In this document: positions 27,745 to 36,549 of the stretch, piece after piece | How positions within the stretch are numbered: position 1 is the stretch's first letter | Layout: each line of letters opens with the position of its first letter | Assembly: GCA_023460535.1 (NCBI GenBank) | Contig: JAEWPV010000009.1 | Location: forward strand, 1 to 64,000 | DNA: 64,000 nt | Reading direction: 5' to 3' | Origin: Bacillota bacterium | Lineage (GTDB): Bacteria > Bacillota > Clostridia > Oscillospirales > Ruminococcaceae | Position numbers and translations under genes: made by a program | Notes under the pieces: generated by a model | What the model was told of the DNA's origin: nothing | What the model saw: only the letters and a program-made list of their open reading frames with translations | The model's database searches: none

Positions 27745-28938
27745 ATGGCAGATGTTATTATTCATAGGGGCGGGCATGAAATCGGTGGCACCGCAATTGA
27801 AATAAGGACGAAAAATGCGCGTGTTCTTTTCGATTTAGGCTTACCATTAGATTCTAATGCTATCGATGAGATAGACGTTACGAGCATGAGGAAAAACGGC
27901 GTATTACCAAAAATACAGGGTCTATACAATAATGATGTTCCAGCCTTTGATGCTATTGTGTTATCCCATGCTCATATTGATCACTATGGACTTATTAGCT
28001 TCGCGCATTCCAGTATTCCGGTATATTTATCTTGCGGGAGCAAAGTGCTTATGGATATAAGCGCAAGTTTTCTTGGTTATAAGGCTCCAAGTAACGAGCA
28101 ATTTACATATACAATGTACCAGCCTTTTTACATTGCTAATATCAAAATTATACCGTATCTTGTTGACCACTCGGCCTTTGACGCCGCAGCATTTGAGATT
28201 ATCGCGGGCGGTCAGCGCATCGTATATACAGGCGATTTTCGCTGGCATGGGAGAAAGAAAGGTTGCTTTGAACGATTTGTGAGACAAGTTGCGCCGTCGC
28301 CCCACATATTACTCTGCGAAGGGACGACGCTAGGACGTAATCACGAAACAGCACAAACAGAATCGGAATTAGAAAAGGAAATCATGCAATGCTTAAAGAG
28401 TACCGACGGAATAGCGTTATTTCAATGCGCGTCTCAGAACATTGACCGTCTTGTTACTTTCTGCCGCGCTGCACAAAGCGCTGGTCGAATAATGGTAATT
28501 GACCACTATACGGCTGCTATTCTCACTGAACTAAATAAGCTGGGAAACAAGTTGCCAACTGTGGGTAATCACCCGAATTTGAGCGTATTCCTGCCAAAGG
28601 ATGAGAGAAAAACGCTAATGCTTGTGCGCCCATCTATGTTAAGGAAGATTGCCGAAAACGATAAAATACAAAACGGCGTGTTCATATACTCCCTGTGGAA
28701 AGGCTACCGAGACGAAACAAAGCAGAAAGATTTTGAGTCGTTCCTTATCGAGCGTGGTTTTACTATTAAAGTTGCGCATACGAGCGGACATGCAGATGTC
28801 GATACAATACGCACTTTGTTGTCAACACTTAATCCAAAACAGTTTATTCCTATCCACACATTTTCGCCTGAACGTTTCACAGAGTTTTCGGACAAGGTGC
28901 GAATAGTACGTGATGGAGAGGTAATCAAATGCCAATAG
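27745..28938 (+). CDS. MBL-fold beta-CASP-type hydrolase (RNase J-like)
   Basis: 397 residues. The metallo-beta-lactamase motifs are present: SHAHIDHYG (74-82), VDHSAFDAAAFEI, TGDFRWHGR, and the distal HTSGHAD and FIPIHTF, the last being the RMMBL-type end. The middle (about 190-320) fits a short beta-CASP insertion, as in RNase J and CPSF-like nucleases. Likely a zinc-dependent RNase or DNase. It is smaller than housekeeping RNase J (~555 residues) and lacks that enzyme's C-terminal domain. Located among defence genes, it may act on invading nucleic acid. GAGGGAG lies upstream of the ATG. Confidence 0.82.
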   Translation: MADVIIHRGGHEIGGTAIEIRTKNARVLFDLGLPLDSNAIDEIDVTSMRKNGVLPKIQGLYNNDVPAFDAIVLSHAHIDHYGLISFAHSSIPVYLSCGSKVLMDISASFLGYKAPSNEQFTYTMYQPFYIANIKIIPYLVDHSAFDAAAFEIIAGGQRIVYTGDFRWHGRKKGCFERFVRQVAPSPHILLCEGTTLGRNHETAQTESELEKEIMQCLKSTDGIALFQCASQNIDRLVTFCRAAQSAGRIMVIDHYTAAILTELNKLGNKLPTVGNHPNLSVFLPKDERKTLMLVRPSMLRKIAENDKIQNGVFIYSLWKGYRDETKQKDFESFLIERGFTIKVAHTSGHADVDTIRTLLSTLNPKQFIPIHTFSPERFTEFSDKVRIVRDGEVIKCQ

Positions 28939-29141
28939 CAGAGTTATGTTCTGTGATTGTTTTCTTTCGGTTCCTATATCAAATGCGAAGTATGGCGCAA
29001 ACACATTGGGAACTAAGAATCTCTTTGACTAGTTATAGCGTTCGAAGGGAATTATCAGTTCCCCAAATGTAACAAAGAGTTTTTTGGAGGTGAATAGATA
29101 AACTATTGAACTTTATAACATAAACAAGGAGAAGCATGTTC

Positions 29142-29855
29142 ATGGGGAAAGCATACACGAAGGATGAGCTTCTGACTAAGGTGAAAGAAGGGTTGAAGCC
29201 TGAAACCGTCTCGGAGTTCTATAAACAGGATTACATAAATTACACAGGCAACATTCCCGACTCGAGAGAGAAGTACACTGAGGTAATCGCCGAATGCCTT
29301 TTAGGCAATCATAGCGCGCTCAAGAAAATTGAGATGATTACAAGGGAAGGCTCTTATAATACTCGGCACGATTGGAAACCCTTTGACCCTGTCTCGCCCC
29401 GTACTGAGGAGCAGATTGCGCGAAGCATGTTGGGTAAAGTATACGATTACATAGGAAAGATCATTGACTATCAGACACCGCTAAAAAATGTGCAGGGTGA
29501 TGTTGCTGGAAAAATCGATCTACTGTCATGGAACGAGGCTCAAGGATGCGCCTATATCCTTGAGTTAAAAGTGCAAAACAGTGCAGAAACGTTGCTGCGA
29601 TGTGTGTTGGAGATTGAAACCTACAGCCGTATTGTGGATTCGAAAAAAATCCTGAGCGATTTCGGACATGAAGGATCAACTCTGCGCAAGGCGGTGCTTG
29701 TCTATCAAAATGATAATAGCCGCCCTCACCTCGACTTTATTAGCGATAGAAATGTAAAAGAGCTGATGAATACCCTAGGTGTGGATTTATTTGTGTTGGA
29801 CGAGCGCGGCGAAAAAATCATAGCGGCCCACTATTATGAAAAGTTAGAGGTGTAA
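29142..29855 (+). CDS. PD-(D/E)XK-like protein of unknown role
   Basis: 237 residues. The core GKIDLLSW (Asp126) ... YILELKVQ (Glu141-x-Lys143) has the spacing of a PD-(D/E)XK nuclease active site, followed by a helix LLRCVLEIETYSR. The N-terminus is helical. I infer a nuclease or nuclease-fold protein. The ATG at 29142 is 10 nt from AAGGAG, whereas the ATG at 29136 is too close. The stop codon overlaps the reading frame of a small cysteine-rich ORF (29848-30084), suggesting an operon. Confidence 0.7.
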   Translation: MGKAYTKDELLTKVKEGLKPETVSEFYKQDYINYTGNIPDSREKYTEVIAECLLGNHSALKKIEMITREGSYNTRHDWKPFDPVSPRTEEQIARSMLGKVYDYIGKIIDYQTPLKNVQGDVAGKIDLLSWNEAQGCAYILELKVQNSAETLLRCVLEIETYSRIVDSKKILSDFGHEGSTLRKAVLVYQNDNSRPHLDFISDRNVKELMNTLGVDLFVLDERGEKIIAAHYYEKLEV

Positions 29856-30084
29856 ATATGGCGATGATTACGTCTGGGAATTTAAAAAATGTGTTACTTG
29901 TGAATACTGGAGCGGAGCGAGAGATACAAGCCTATCAGGCAGGGACGTGCGGTATAAGATCAAGATAACCGACAGCGATACTGGACTCTGCAATAGCAAG
30001 TATGCAGCTAAAAGAGGCAAGCCAGTAAGTAGCGGCAATACTGGATGTATTAGATGGGTTAGGTGGAGCAAGTTAAAAAAGTAA
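29848..30084 (+). pseudogene. Frame-broken small zinc-ribbon-like gene
   Basis: The frame encodes GDDYVWEFKKCVTCEYW...GLCNSKYAAKRGKP...GCIRWVRWSKL. The pattern CxxC ... C ... C, with the end W..W.KL, is that of a compact metal-binding protein. No start codon exists in this frame. An ATG (29858) sits one base out of register immediately before GDDY, so a 1-nt loss after the ATG would explain it. It overlaps the preceding nuclease-like gene's stop. The region 30085-30320 holds no other gene. Confidence 0.5.
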
Positions 30085-30235
30085 AGTGCATGCTTTTATT
30101 AACTTAGAAACAAAGTTTTTCAATGTTATGAACACGTTTTTCACATCGAAAAAATTGGTGAAGCGGGATGCATGCCCTGTTTAAATGAACGAATAAATCC
30201 TCTCAAGTTGAAGTCGTTTTGTCGTTGTAATAGAC

Positions 30236-30277
30236 CCTCGAAGTTGATTGCGCCTTCATTGCAATCAGATTCGGGTG
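30236..30277 (+). repeat. Hairpin repeat, degraded copy
   Basis: GTTGATTGC-gccttcatt-GCAATCAGATTCGG repeats, with mismatches, the hairpin at 31396-31440, including its 9-nt loop GCC(T/A)TCATT. Confidence 0.7.
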
Positions 30278-30320
30278 TCTTAGGTTGTAATAAACTCCAG
30301 ATGGAGCATCAAAAATTCCA

Positions 30321-30809
30321 TTGACTTGCAATAAAAGTCATCCTGTAATGTTCGTGAAAAGCGAGAGCGGTTACGGTGCGGAGCTGATGACGTGGGGATT
30401 CCCGAAGTATCAGGGTAGCGGCGTGATTATCAACGCCCGCGCGGAAACGGCAAGTGAAAAGCGCACCTTTTCAGGCGCGCTTGCGGCAAGACGTTGCGTG
30501 ATACTATCCACGGGCTTTTTTGAATGGACGCATACGCCGGGGCAGAAGAAAGAGAAGTATCAGTTTAACGACCCCCAAAGCCCCGTGCTATACATGGCGG
30601 GGCTATACACCCCTGCGTCGGTCGCCGGTGAGCTGCCGCGCTATGTCATCCTCACCACCGCGGCGAACGAATCCGTGCGGGATATTCACGACCGCATGCC
30701 GGTGATTCTGCGCAAAGAGGAAATAGGGGAGTGGGTGGCACGGCGTGAGCGTGTGAATGAGGTTCTGTTCCGGGTGCCGATGGGGTTGGAGAAACGATTG
30801 GTGGGGTAG
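30321..30809 (+). pseudogene. 5'-truncated SRAP (YedK/HMCES-like) gene
   Basis: 162 codons match the SRAP fold from the second strand on: MTWGFPKY, INARAET, ILSTGFFEW and DIHDRMPVIL. The catalytic Cys2 region (MCGRY-type start) and ~50 N-terminal residues are absent, and upstream DNA does not encode them. Without Cys2 the protein cannot crosslink abasic sites, so I call it a pseudogene. Its GC-rich codon use differs from neighbouring AT-rich genes, suggesting separate acquisition. Confidence 0.8.
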
Positions 30810-30971
30810 TATAAACATATCAATAAGCATTTGGTTTTCCGATAAATAAAGGGGGACACGTGAACGCATTTTATCCCCTTTTTCGTCAGAAAAAGGGGAG
30901 CAGCATGTTGATACGTAAAGGGGGTTTTTAGTCCATATTCAGTGCTTAGTAAACACAAAACGAACCATGAG

Positions 30972-31053
30972 AAACATGTACTTTTATGTTTTTAAGCCTC
31001 TAAAAAACATGTACTTTTGCCTGTTTTTCAGAAAATGAAAAGTACATGTTTTT
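30972..31053 (+). repeat. AACATGTACTTTT repeats, direct and inverted
   Basis: AAACATGTACTTTT occurs at 30972-30985 and, extended, at 31003-31018. The exact reverse complement of the extended 16-mer lies at 31038-31053, making a hairpin with a 19-nt loop. No gene is seen in 30810-31800; its other contents are listed separately. Confidence 0.8.
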
Positions 31054-31261
31054 CGAAGTGGTATAAACCCAGTTATATCAACGGTTTGAGCGTGTTTTTT
31101 AGCATCAAGTACGGGGGGTGTGGCGGGACACATACCCCGTTTTGCGAGATGGTATCAGACCCCGTCAAAATTACTTGCGGTATGATGTTTTTCTTTTTGG
31201 CATAGTGAATGATATCTGTGTTAGTGGATTATAAAGTGATGAGTTTCAAAGCTTTATCCGT

Positions 31262-31309
31262 GCCCCCGGCAAAGGCTAGACAAGATATTGGCTAGCCTTT
31301 GCCGGGGGT
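31262..31309. terminator. Strong 18-bp GC-rich hairpin
   Basis: GCCCCCGGCAAAGGCTAG (31262-31279) pairs with 31292-31309 (17 Watson-Crick pairs plus one G-U) around a 12-nt loop. There is no T run. It may be a remnant terminator or a structured repeat. Confidence 0.6.
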
Positions 31310-31395
31310 CCGGATTTGTAAGCGTTTATTCGTGAACAGGGCTAAACGATATGAACGAATACATTCTGGCGAGTGACTTATGTTATCGAAATAAG

Positions 31396-31440
31396 CCCCC
31401 CGAACCTGATTGCGCCATCATTGCAATCAGGTTCGGGGGG
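31396..31440. repeat. Hairpin repeat, intact copy
   Basis: Perfect 18-bp stem (31396-31413 with 31423-31440) ending in six C/G pairs, with 9-nt loop GCCATCATT. A degraded copy lies at 30236-30277. The frame across it (31351-31764) is not convincing as a gene. Confidence 0.8.
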
Positions 31441-31800
31441 GTAGTTGGATTAGGTCATAATGAGGTACATCAGTTTGTTGTTTTAAATTTTGATTTGGTA
31501 CATTTCATGTCTACCACTAAAGGTGATCATTCATGGGGTAATATGGGCGAATCTGACGGTGCCTATCTCAAGTCATTATTCATTGTGTGCTATGCTGACT
31601 CGTTAATCTGTCTATCGTTTGTTCCATCTTTCAGGGCTGTTTTTGCATCGTCACGATATTTACAAACACATCCAATGCAAGGACGGAGTGAACTTGTTTT
31701 CTTCCAGTGCAATCATACGTTGCAAGATGGTATACAGAAATCACCCAGTGCTCCTGTTATTTAATTAATTGGGGAAAATAGATAAAATTCTACTATTTAA

Positions 31801-31947
31801 TTTACTTTTGTATTTTTTCCAATATAATAACAAGTGTAATGGGTTTTTACAACCGCTTGCAGGGCAGAAGAAACGATTACAAGGTGATATCATTATGACC
31901 AAGACAAATATATCTAAGATTGTATTTAAATGTGCGGCACTTGAATA
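31801..31947 (+). promoter_or_regulatory. Probable promoter and 17-codon leader ORF before the helicase operon
   Basis: TTTACT (31801-31806), 16 bp, TATAAT (31823-31828). Downstream, AAGGTG precedes an ATG at 31894 that opens a 17-codon frame (MTKTNISKIVFKCAALE) ending at 31947. This is either a leader peptide or the remaining start of a lost gene. The helicase gene follows 66 nt later. Confidence 0.45.
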
Positions 31948-32013
31948 GGTAGTTCATCATATATAAAACTTTTATGGATATATTTCGAAAAATGTTGACG
32001 TGAGGGCATATGA

Positions 32014-35000
32014 ATGGAAAAATATACGGCTACTTATACGGGTATCAAAAATTGCTTTGTTATACAAAACATAGATGGGCCGGATTATGTAGACCAATAT
32101 TACAGTCTCTTATGTGTTACAAAGAATATATTGATGAGGGGTCGAGTTAGCCGCCCCTCTCAATATTTGTTATCTGAACTGGGGGAGCTAAGCCATACAG
32201 AGCAGAATGACAAGCCTGTGATGCTTTTATCACAGGAGATGCCGAAATGGAATCAACGCATTAAGGGAAGCCGTGAAACCAATGACTATCCTGCTGAGGA
32301 TTTCTTTATCAATATTATACCAGAATTTCTCCCGGAACATAAATTTGTTCAGGGATTGTTGCTTCCAGAAGCCCGCATTGAGGATATAACACCGAACACT
32401 CCGAATAATTTCAAAAATCAACAGGTCGATTTCTTTTTGCCGCAAGCAAATCTTGTCATTGAAATAGATGGAGAGCAGCATAAGGAAAAAACACAGTTCT
32501 ATAAAGATATAGAAAGAGATAGTTATCTTAAAAAGAACGGAATAGAAGTTCTGAGAATAACAGCTTCTTCCATAAGAAACAGAGATGAAGAGTTGATAAC
32601 TTCTATTGAGACGTTCAAAGAACTTTTAATTCAGAATCAAATCATAAAGGAATATGCTCTGATTTATCGTGATCACAATTATTATGAATCCTTTACACAT
32701 CATTTGATTTATGATGTAGTAATGCGTTTCCAGATCCTTTTAGTAACGATGCTGCAGAAAAATGTGATTTCGTTTTCTGATCCTGAATGGGAATTTTGTC
32801 TGATCAGTAAATTCCCTGATGCACACAAACTGCTACATATTGCTTTTGAAGATGTTGTTTTGTGGTTCGATCATTTGTGCCGTCTTAGTAAATTGGAATT
32901 TTGTAAACCAACCATTAAAATCAATAAAAAGAAGATGAAAACCCCTATCAAGGTTGATATGGATATTTTCAAAAGATGGACGGATGAGAATCTTAGCAAC
33001 CCAGATACAATCTACATTCGAAATGACTATTTCGATAATAAGGATTATTTCCAAGTAAGCACGTCTGAATCGATTCGATATCGCGTTGAAATGAATGAAA
33101 CCTATTCGGACGAGCCTAACCTGAAATTTTTTCTAAAAAATCTATTTGAATATGATGACTTTAACGATGGCCAGCTGCCGATTATTGCACATGCCTTGAA
33201 TTTAAATGATACCATTGGTATTCTACCTACAGGGTCAGGTAAATCTCTTTGTTACCAGTTTTGCTGCCTTTTGCAGCCTACTGTTAATTTTGTGGTTTCA
33301 CCGATTTTATCGCTTATATATGATCAAAAGGAAAACCTCGATGAGTTTGGAATAACCAGAACAGCCTATATTACCAGTGATCAAACGGGGGAAGAGAAAG
33401 GGGGTATCATCACCCATTTTGGTAAAGGGAGCTATCTGCTCGTTTGGATTTCACCCGAACGATTTCAAACTAATGATTTTCGTAAAGCATTGCAGGAAAT
33501 CAATATTAAACTGAATTTCTCCTATGCGGTAATTGATGAGGTGCACTGCCTTTCTGAGTGGGGACACGATTTTCGCACCTCTTATCTCAATCTCGCAAAA
33601 ACCATACGAAGATATTGCCCGCAAGCAACTTTCTTGGGACTTACGGCTACCGCCTCTCAGTTTGTTCTGGAAGACTTAAAAAGGGAGTTTGAGATAAACG
33701 CCGAATCCATAAAATCTGTATCATCCATGAGCAGAAAAGAGCTGACATTTCATGTTTTAAAGTCAGATCGTTCAGCGAAGTATAATATCCTACTGCAACT
33801 TTTAAAATGCTTTAAAGAAAAGAATGGTGAGGTGTTTGAATTAAAAGGCGACCAATCAATCTGTGGCCTTATTTTTACGGTAACTGCTAACGGAAAAAGA
33901 GGGTGCAAAAGCCTTGCATATCTTTTATCAAGCGATTTAAAAATAGCTGTTGAAGCGTATTATGCCGGCTTAGACCATGATTTTGGAAAAGGAAAGAAAA
34001 AGGCAGTTCAAGATGGTTTTAAGCAGAACCGTACAGCACTTATGGTAGCTACTAAAGCTTTCGGAATGGGCGTAAACAAGAAAAATATATGCTATACGAT
34101 TCATTATGGACTACCATGGTCTATTGAAGCGTTTTATCAGGAGGCCGGTCGCGCTGGGAGAGCGGGACAAGCATCCGATTGTTATATACTCTACTCTCCC
34201 GAGCAGTGTGAAAAAGAAGTAATCGAACAAATCTTTGCGCTGAATACAACGATGGAGCAGTTGGAGCAGCTTAGAGAAAAACTTGCAAGTGATCTATCCT
34301 CGCTTATGTTTTTATGGCAGCAAAATAATGATGGTATAGATGCAGATCTTGGTATGATGCGTTGGGTAATGAACTACCTGCATAAGAAAAGCACCACAAC
34401 AATTGCTTGCGATAAAAACCACAAAAAGAGTGCGGTCGAGAAAGCAATCTATCGCTTAACATTACTTGGGTTCTTAAATGATTGGACGGTTGTTTCATGG
34501 GGGGAAGATACCGGAAGGTTTGAAGTCATGTTTAATGACTACTCCCTAGAGAGCATTCGAGACACTTTCACTGATTACATCCGCAGATACGATCCAGTTT
34601 TCTCTCTGGATAATAATGCTGATAGGTATCAAACATATCAAAATATCATAAATGATAACACATTAAAGCCATATGTCAGGTATATGAAGGCGCTGCTGCA
34701 ATGGAGCTATGATAATATCGTTTATAGCCGAAGACAATCCATCAACAACATCAGGGTGCTATGCGAAAGTAACATGGATAGCGATCAAATAAAGCTATAT
34801 GTTGATCAATACTTTAAGTTCTCTGAAACAACTATTTTTCTGGACAATATTGTAGCAAAACCCAACGATTATTCAACATGGTTTGATATTCTTTATACTA
34901 AAAATACAAAGGAAGATTTTCATATTGTTTTTGATGCCATAACCAAAGAAAAGGCTGAAGAAATCCTTATCTCCTTACAACGCTATCTGGAGAGCTATCG

Positions 35001-35334
35001 TTATAATACTGGGCTCAACTTTGTTTATGGATTTTTGCGAATTAAGTGTAATCAGTTTTATGGTTCAGATGCACCAGATCGTCTGAATGATGCATTTAAC
35101 ACTATAGATGGGTTTGATGTACAAAAGCAGGAACAGATTTTCGCTAAATGCCTTGAATTTGGCTCGACCATGGAGGATGAAAGTAGAATAATCCTTGGAG
35201 AGTATCTTGCTAATCGATATCCGGATATGGCGAAAAGAATCTATATGGAATTACAAGACTACGGTTCACTTTCTGTGGCATTGTCGGGAATGGCGGAAAG
35301 AGTAAATGCAATAAAGGAGAAGTTTATATGGTAG
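32014..35334 (+). CDS. DUF559/Vsr-like nuclease - RecQ-like helicase fusion
   Basis: 1106 residues. Residues ~115-215 form a DUF559/Vsr-type endonuclease domain: QVDFFLPQ...LVIEIDGEQH (149-156) then a GIEVLRITASSI strand. A helical linker (~215-380) leads to an SF2 RecQ-like helicase (~380-730): Walker A GILPTGSGKS (402-411), FVVSPILSLIYDQ, DEVH box (508-511) with CLSEWGHDFR, GLTATAS, and motif VI QEAGRAGRAGQ (709-719). The C-terminal ~370 residues are a helical region without a recognisable HRDC domain. Predicted to unwind and cleave DNA. GAGGG precedes the ATG. It overlaps the next gene by 7 nt. Confidence 0.87.
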   Translation: MEKYTATYTGIKNCFVIQNIDGPDYVDQYYSLLCVTKNILMRGRVSRPSQYLLSELGELSHTEQNDKPVMLLSQEMPKWNQRIKGSRETNDYPAEDFFINIIPEFLPEHKFVQGLLLPEARIEDITPNTPNNFKNQQVDFFLPQANLVIEIDGEQHKEKTQFYKDIERDSYLKKNGIEVLRITASSIRNRDEELITSIETFKELLIQNQIIKEYALIYRDHNYYESFTHHLIYDVVMRFQILLVTMLQKNVISFSDPEWEFCLISKFPDAHKLLHIAFEDVVLWFDHLCRLSKLEFCKPTIKINKKKMKTPIKVDMDIFKRWTDENLSNPDTIYIRNDYFDNKDYFQVSTSESIRYRVEMNETYSDEPNLKFFLKNLFEYDDFNDGQLPIIAHALNLNDTIGILPTGSGKSLCYQFCCLLQPTVNFVVSPILSLIYDQKENLDEFGITRTAYITSDQTGEEKGGIITHFGKGSYLLVWISPERFQTNDFRKALQEINIKLNFSYAVIDEVHCLSEWGHDFRTSYLNLAKTIRRYCPQATFLGLTATASQFVLEDLKREFEINAESIKSVSSMSRKELTFHVLKSDRSAKYNILLQLLKCFKEKNGEVFELKGDQSICGLIFTVTANGKRGCKSLAYLLSSDLKIAVEAYYAGLDHDFGKGKKKAVQDGFKQNRTALMVATKAFGMGVNKKNICYTIHYGLPWSIEAFYQEAGRAGRAGQASDCYILYSPEQCEKEVIEQIFALNTTMEQLEQLREKLASDLSSLMFLWQQNNDGIDADLGMMRWVMNYLHKKSTTTIACDKNHKKSAVEKAIYRLTLLGFLNDWTVVSWGEDTGRFEVMFNDYSLESIRDTFTDYIRRYDPVFSLDNNADRYQTYQNIINDNTLKPYVRYMKALLQWSYDNIVYSRRQSINNIRVLCESNMDSDQIKLYVDQYFKFSETTIFLDNIVAKPNDYSTWFDILYTKNTKEDFHIVFDAITKEKAEEILISLQRYLESYRYNTGLNFVYGFLRIKCNQFYGSDAPDRLNDAFNTIDGFDVQKQEQIFAKCLEFGSTMEDESRIILGEYLANRYPDMAKRIYMELQDYGSLSVALSGMAERVNAIKEKFIW

Positions 35335-35894
35335 ACTTACAAAGACTCGATTCTATTATTGATGATTTGGGTGAAAGCACAGCCAACTTTCTCAACATTT
35401 CGAATATTACCGAAAAGGTGCAGCAGACTGTATTATTAGTTGATGAAAGCGTCTCTAATTTAAGTAATGTTATAAACGAAGTTCATGATTTAAATACCAA
35501 TCAATCCGCTATGCAGGAAGCTATCAGTACAACTTATCAAAATCTTGAGGAGCATTTCAAGACGGTTCAGCTTCAAAATGCCCAACTTACCAGCCAGGTT
35601 AACACGCTGTTGTTGGAAATCAAGAATGAAGGTTATTCCTTAAACAAACAGCTTGAAGTTGCATTGCTAGCCAAAATGGAAATATTGAAATCTGATATCC
35701 TGCTAGAAAACAGAAGCAAAGCATTGGAAACACAAGAAATTATCGCGAAATCATACAAGGCTCTATTAGATGACCAAAAGGACTTGGCACAATCGCTTAA
35801 AATCGTTTCCAAGAGATTGAAGACTTCTTATGCAATCGGAGGAGCCGGTATTTTGGTTGCTGTACTAATATTACTGCTGACATTGTTGAAATAG
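35328..35894 (+). CDS. Coiled-coil tail-anchored membrane protein, partner of the nuclease-helicase
   Basis: 188 residues. Residues ~15-155 are heptad-rich (V.ES..NL.NVI.EVHDLNTN..., long alternating hydrophobic/polar runs) and should form an extended coiled coil. A single C-terminal membrane helix (about 167-187, YAIGGAGILVAVLILLLTLL) anchors it. No signal peptide. GGAG 8 nt before the ATG and a 7-nt overlap with the helicase gene indicate translational coupling. I infer a membrane-bound sensor or effector partner, but nothing in the sequence states its function. Confidence 0.82.
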   Translation: MVDLQRLDSIIDDLGESTANFLNISNITEKVQQTVLLVDESVSNLSNVINEVHDLNTNQSAMQEAISTTYQNLEEHFKTVQLQNAQLTSQVNTLLLEIKNEGYSLNKQLEVALLAKMEILKSDILLENRSKALETQEIIAKSYKALLDDQKDLAQSLKIVSKRLKTSYAIGGAGILVAVLILLLTLLK

Positions 35895-36067
35895 TTTGTA
35901 TTACGTTTTCGCAGGAAAAAAGATTAGCCTGTGAGTGTCTGGTTGTGGCGGATTCAATATAAAGAAAACCCGAAGTCCGGCTACAAGGACCAACAGCAGG
36001 GGGAGGCAGAGCCTGATAAACTTGCATCATGATGCGGTTCCACAAAGTCTCTTTCATACGAATACTA

Positions 36068-36107
36068 TAATCCCGCAATCATTTTATGATTGCGGGATTA
36101 TTTTTTT
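36068..36107 (+). terminator. Terminator of the helicase operon
   Basis: A perfect 14-bp stem TAATCCCGCAATCA/TGATTGCGGGATTA with a 5-nt loop and seven Ts. Between 35895 and 36067 a short open stretch (IQYKENPKSGYKDQQQ) is visible but without a start; no gene is called. Confidence 0.93.
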
Positions 36108-36226
36108 ATTTTCACAAAAAGACTCTATATAGATGTAGGGCGTTCCGTTTGCTAATTAAAAAGCTCAATCAGATTAAAACGGCAAAGATATGGCAAACGT
36201 ATGATTTAAGAAGGGAGAGACGTTAC

Positions 36227-36454
36227 ATGAGGATTGAAATTAACAAGCAAAACAGAATTATATCCGTATGGTTTAGCAATGAAGAAAAGAACAGCAGTTT
36301 ACCAGCTAAACTCAGACATCAGTATTCTTTTTTAATGAAACAAGGGTATCTGGTAGCGGAGTATTACTCAGGCAAACAGGAGCTACTGGAATGCACACGC
36401 AATCTTCTGGTTCATAACATCCGCAACAAGTGCAGTAATAACATCTGCTCATAA
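36227..36454 (+). CDS. Small conserved element protein upstream of the recombinase (TnpW-like)
   Basis: 75 residues: MRIEINKQNRIISVWFSNEEKN..., a V(W)x-S/T-NEEKN motif followed by ...KQGYLVAEYYSGKQELLECTRNLLVHN. I recall this layout from short proteins found beside serine recombinases of clostridial integrative elements (the TnpW-type family); that link is from memory. Function unknown. GGGAGAG lies upstream of the ATG, and the longer reading frame from 36086 has no ribosome site. Confidence 0.65.
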   Translation: MRIEINKQNRIISVWFSNEEKNSSLPAKLRHQYSFLMKQGYLVAEYYSGKQELLECTRNLLVHNIRNKCSNNICS

Positions 36455-36486
36455 ATAATGATTGAGTTACAGGTTGCAGGATATGT

Positions 36487-36515
36487 TTGCAATCTGTATG
36501 TACATATAGTACAAT
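36487..36515 (+). promoter_or_regulatory. Recombinase promoter with palindromic operator
   Basis: TTGCAA (36487-36492), 17 bp, TACAAT (36510-36515). The perfect palindrome TATGTACATA (36497-36506) lies inside the spacer and is a likely operator. Because the promoter is here, translation cannot begin at the upstream-most TTG (36487). Confidence 0.75.
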
Positions 36516-36549
36516 GTTATATGTATATTTCGACAAAGGAGAGATTACA

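Noticed and set aside
31351..31764. 137-codon plus-strand reading frame in the element
   Set aside because: It runs through the perfect hairpin at 31396-31440, has no ribosome site and no recognisable motif. A minus-strand stretch in the same region (CIGCVCKYRDDAKTALKDG) also lacks a start.
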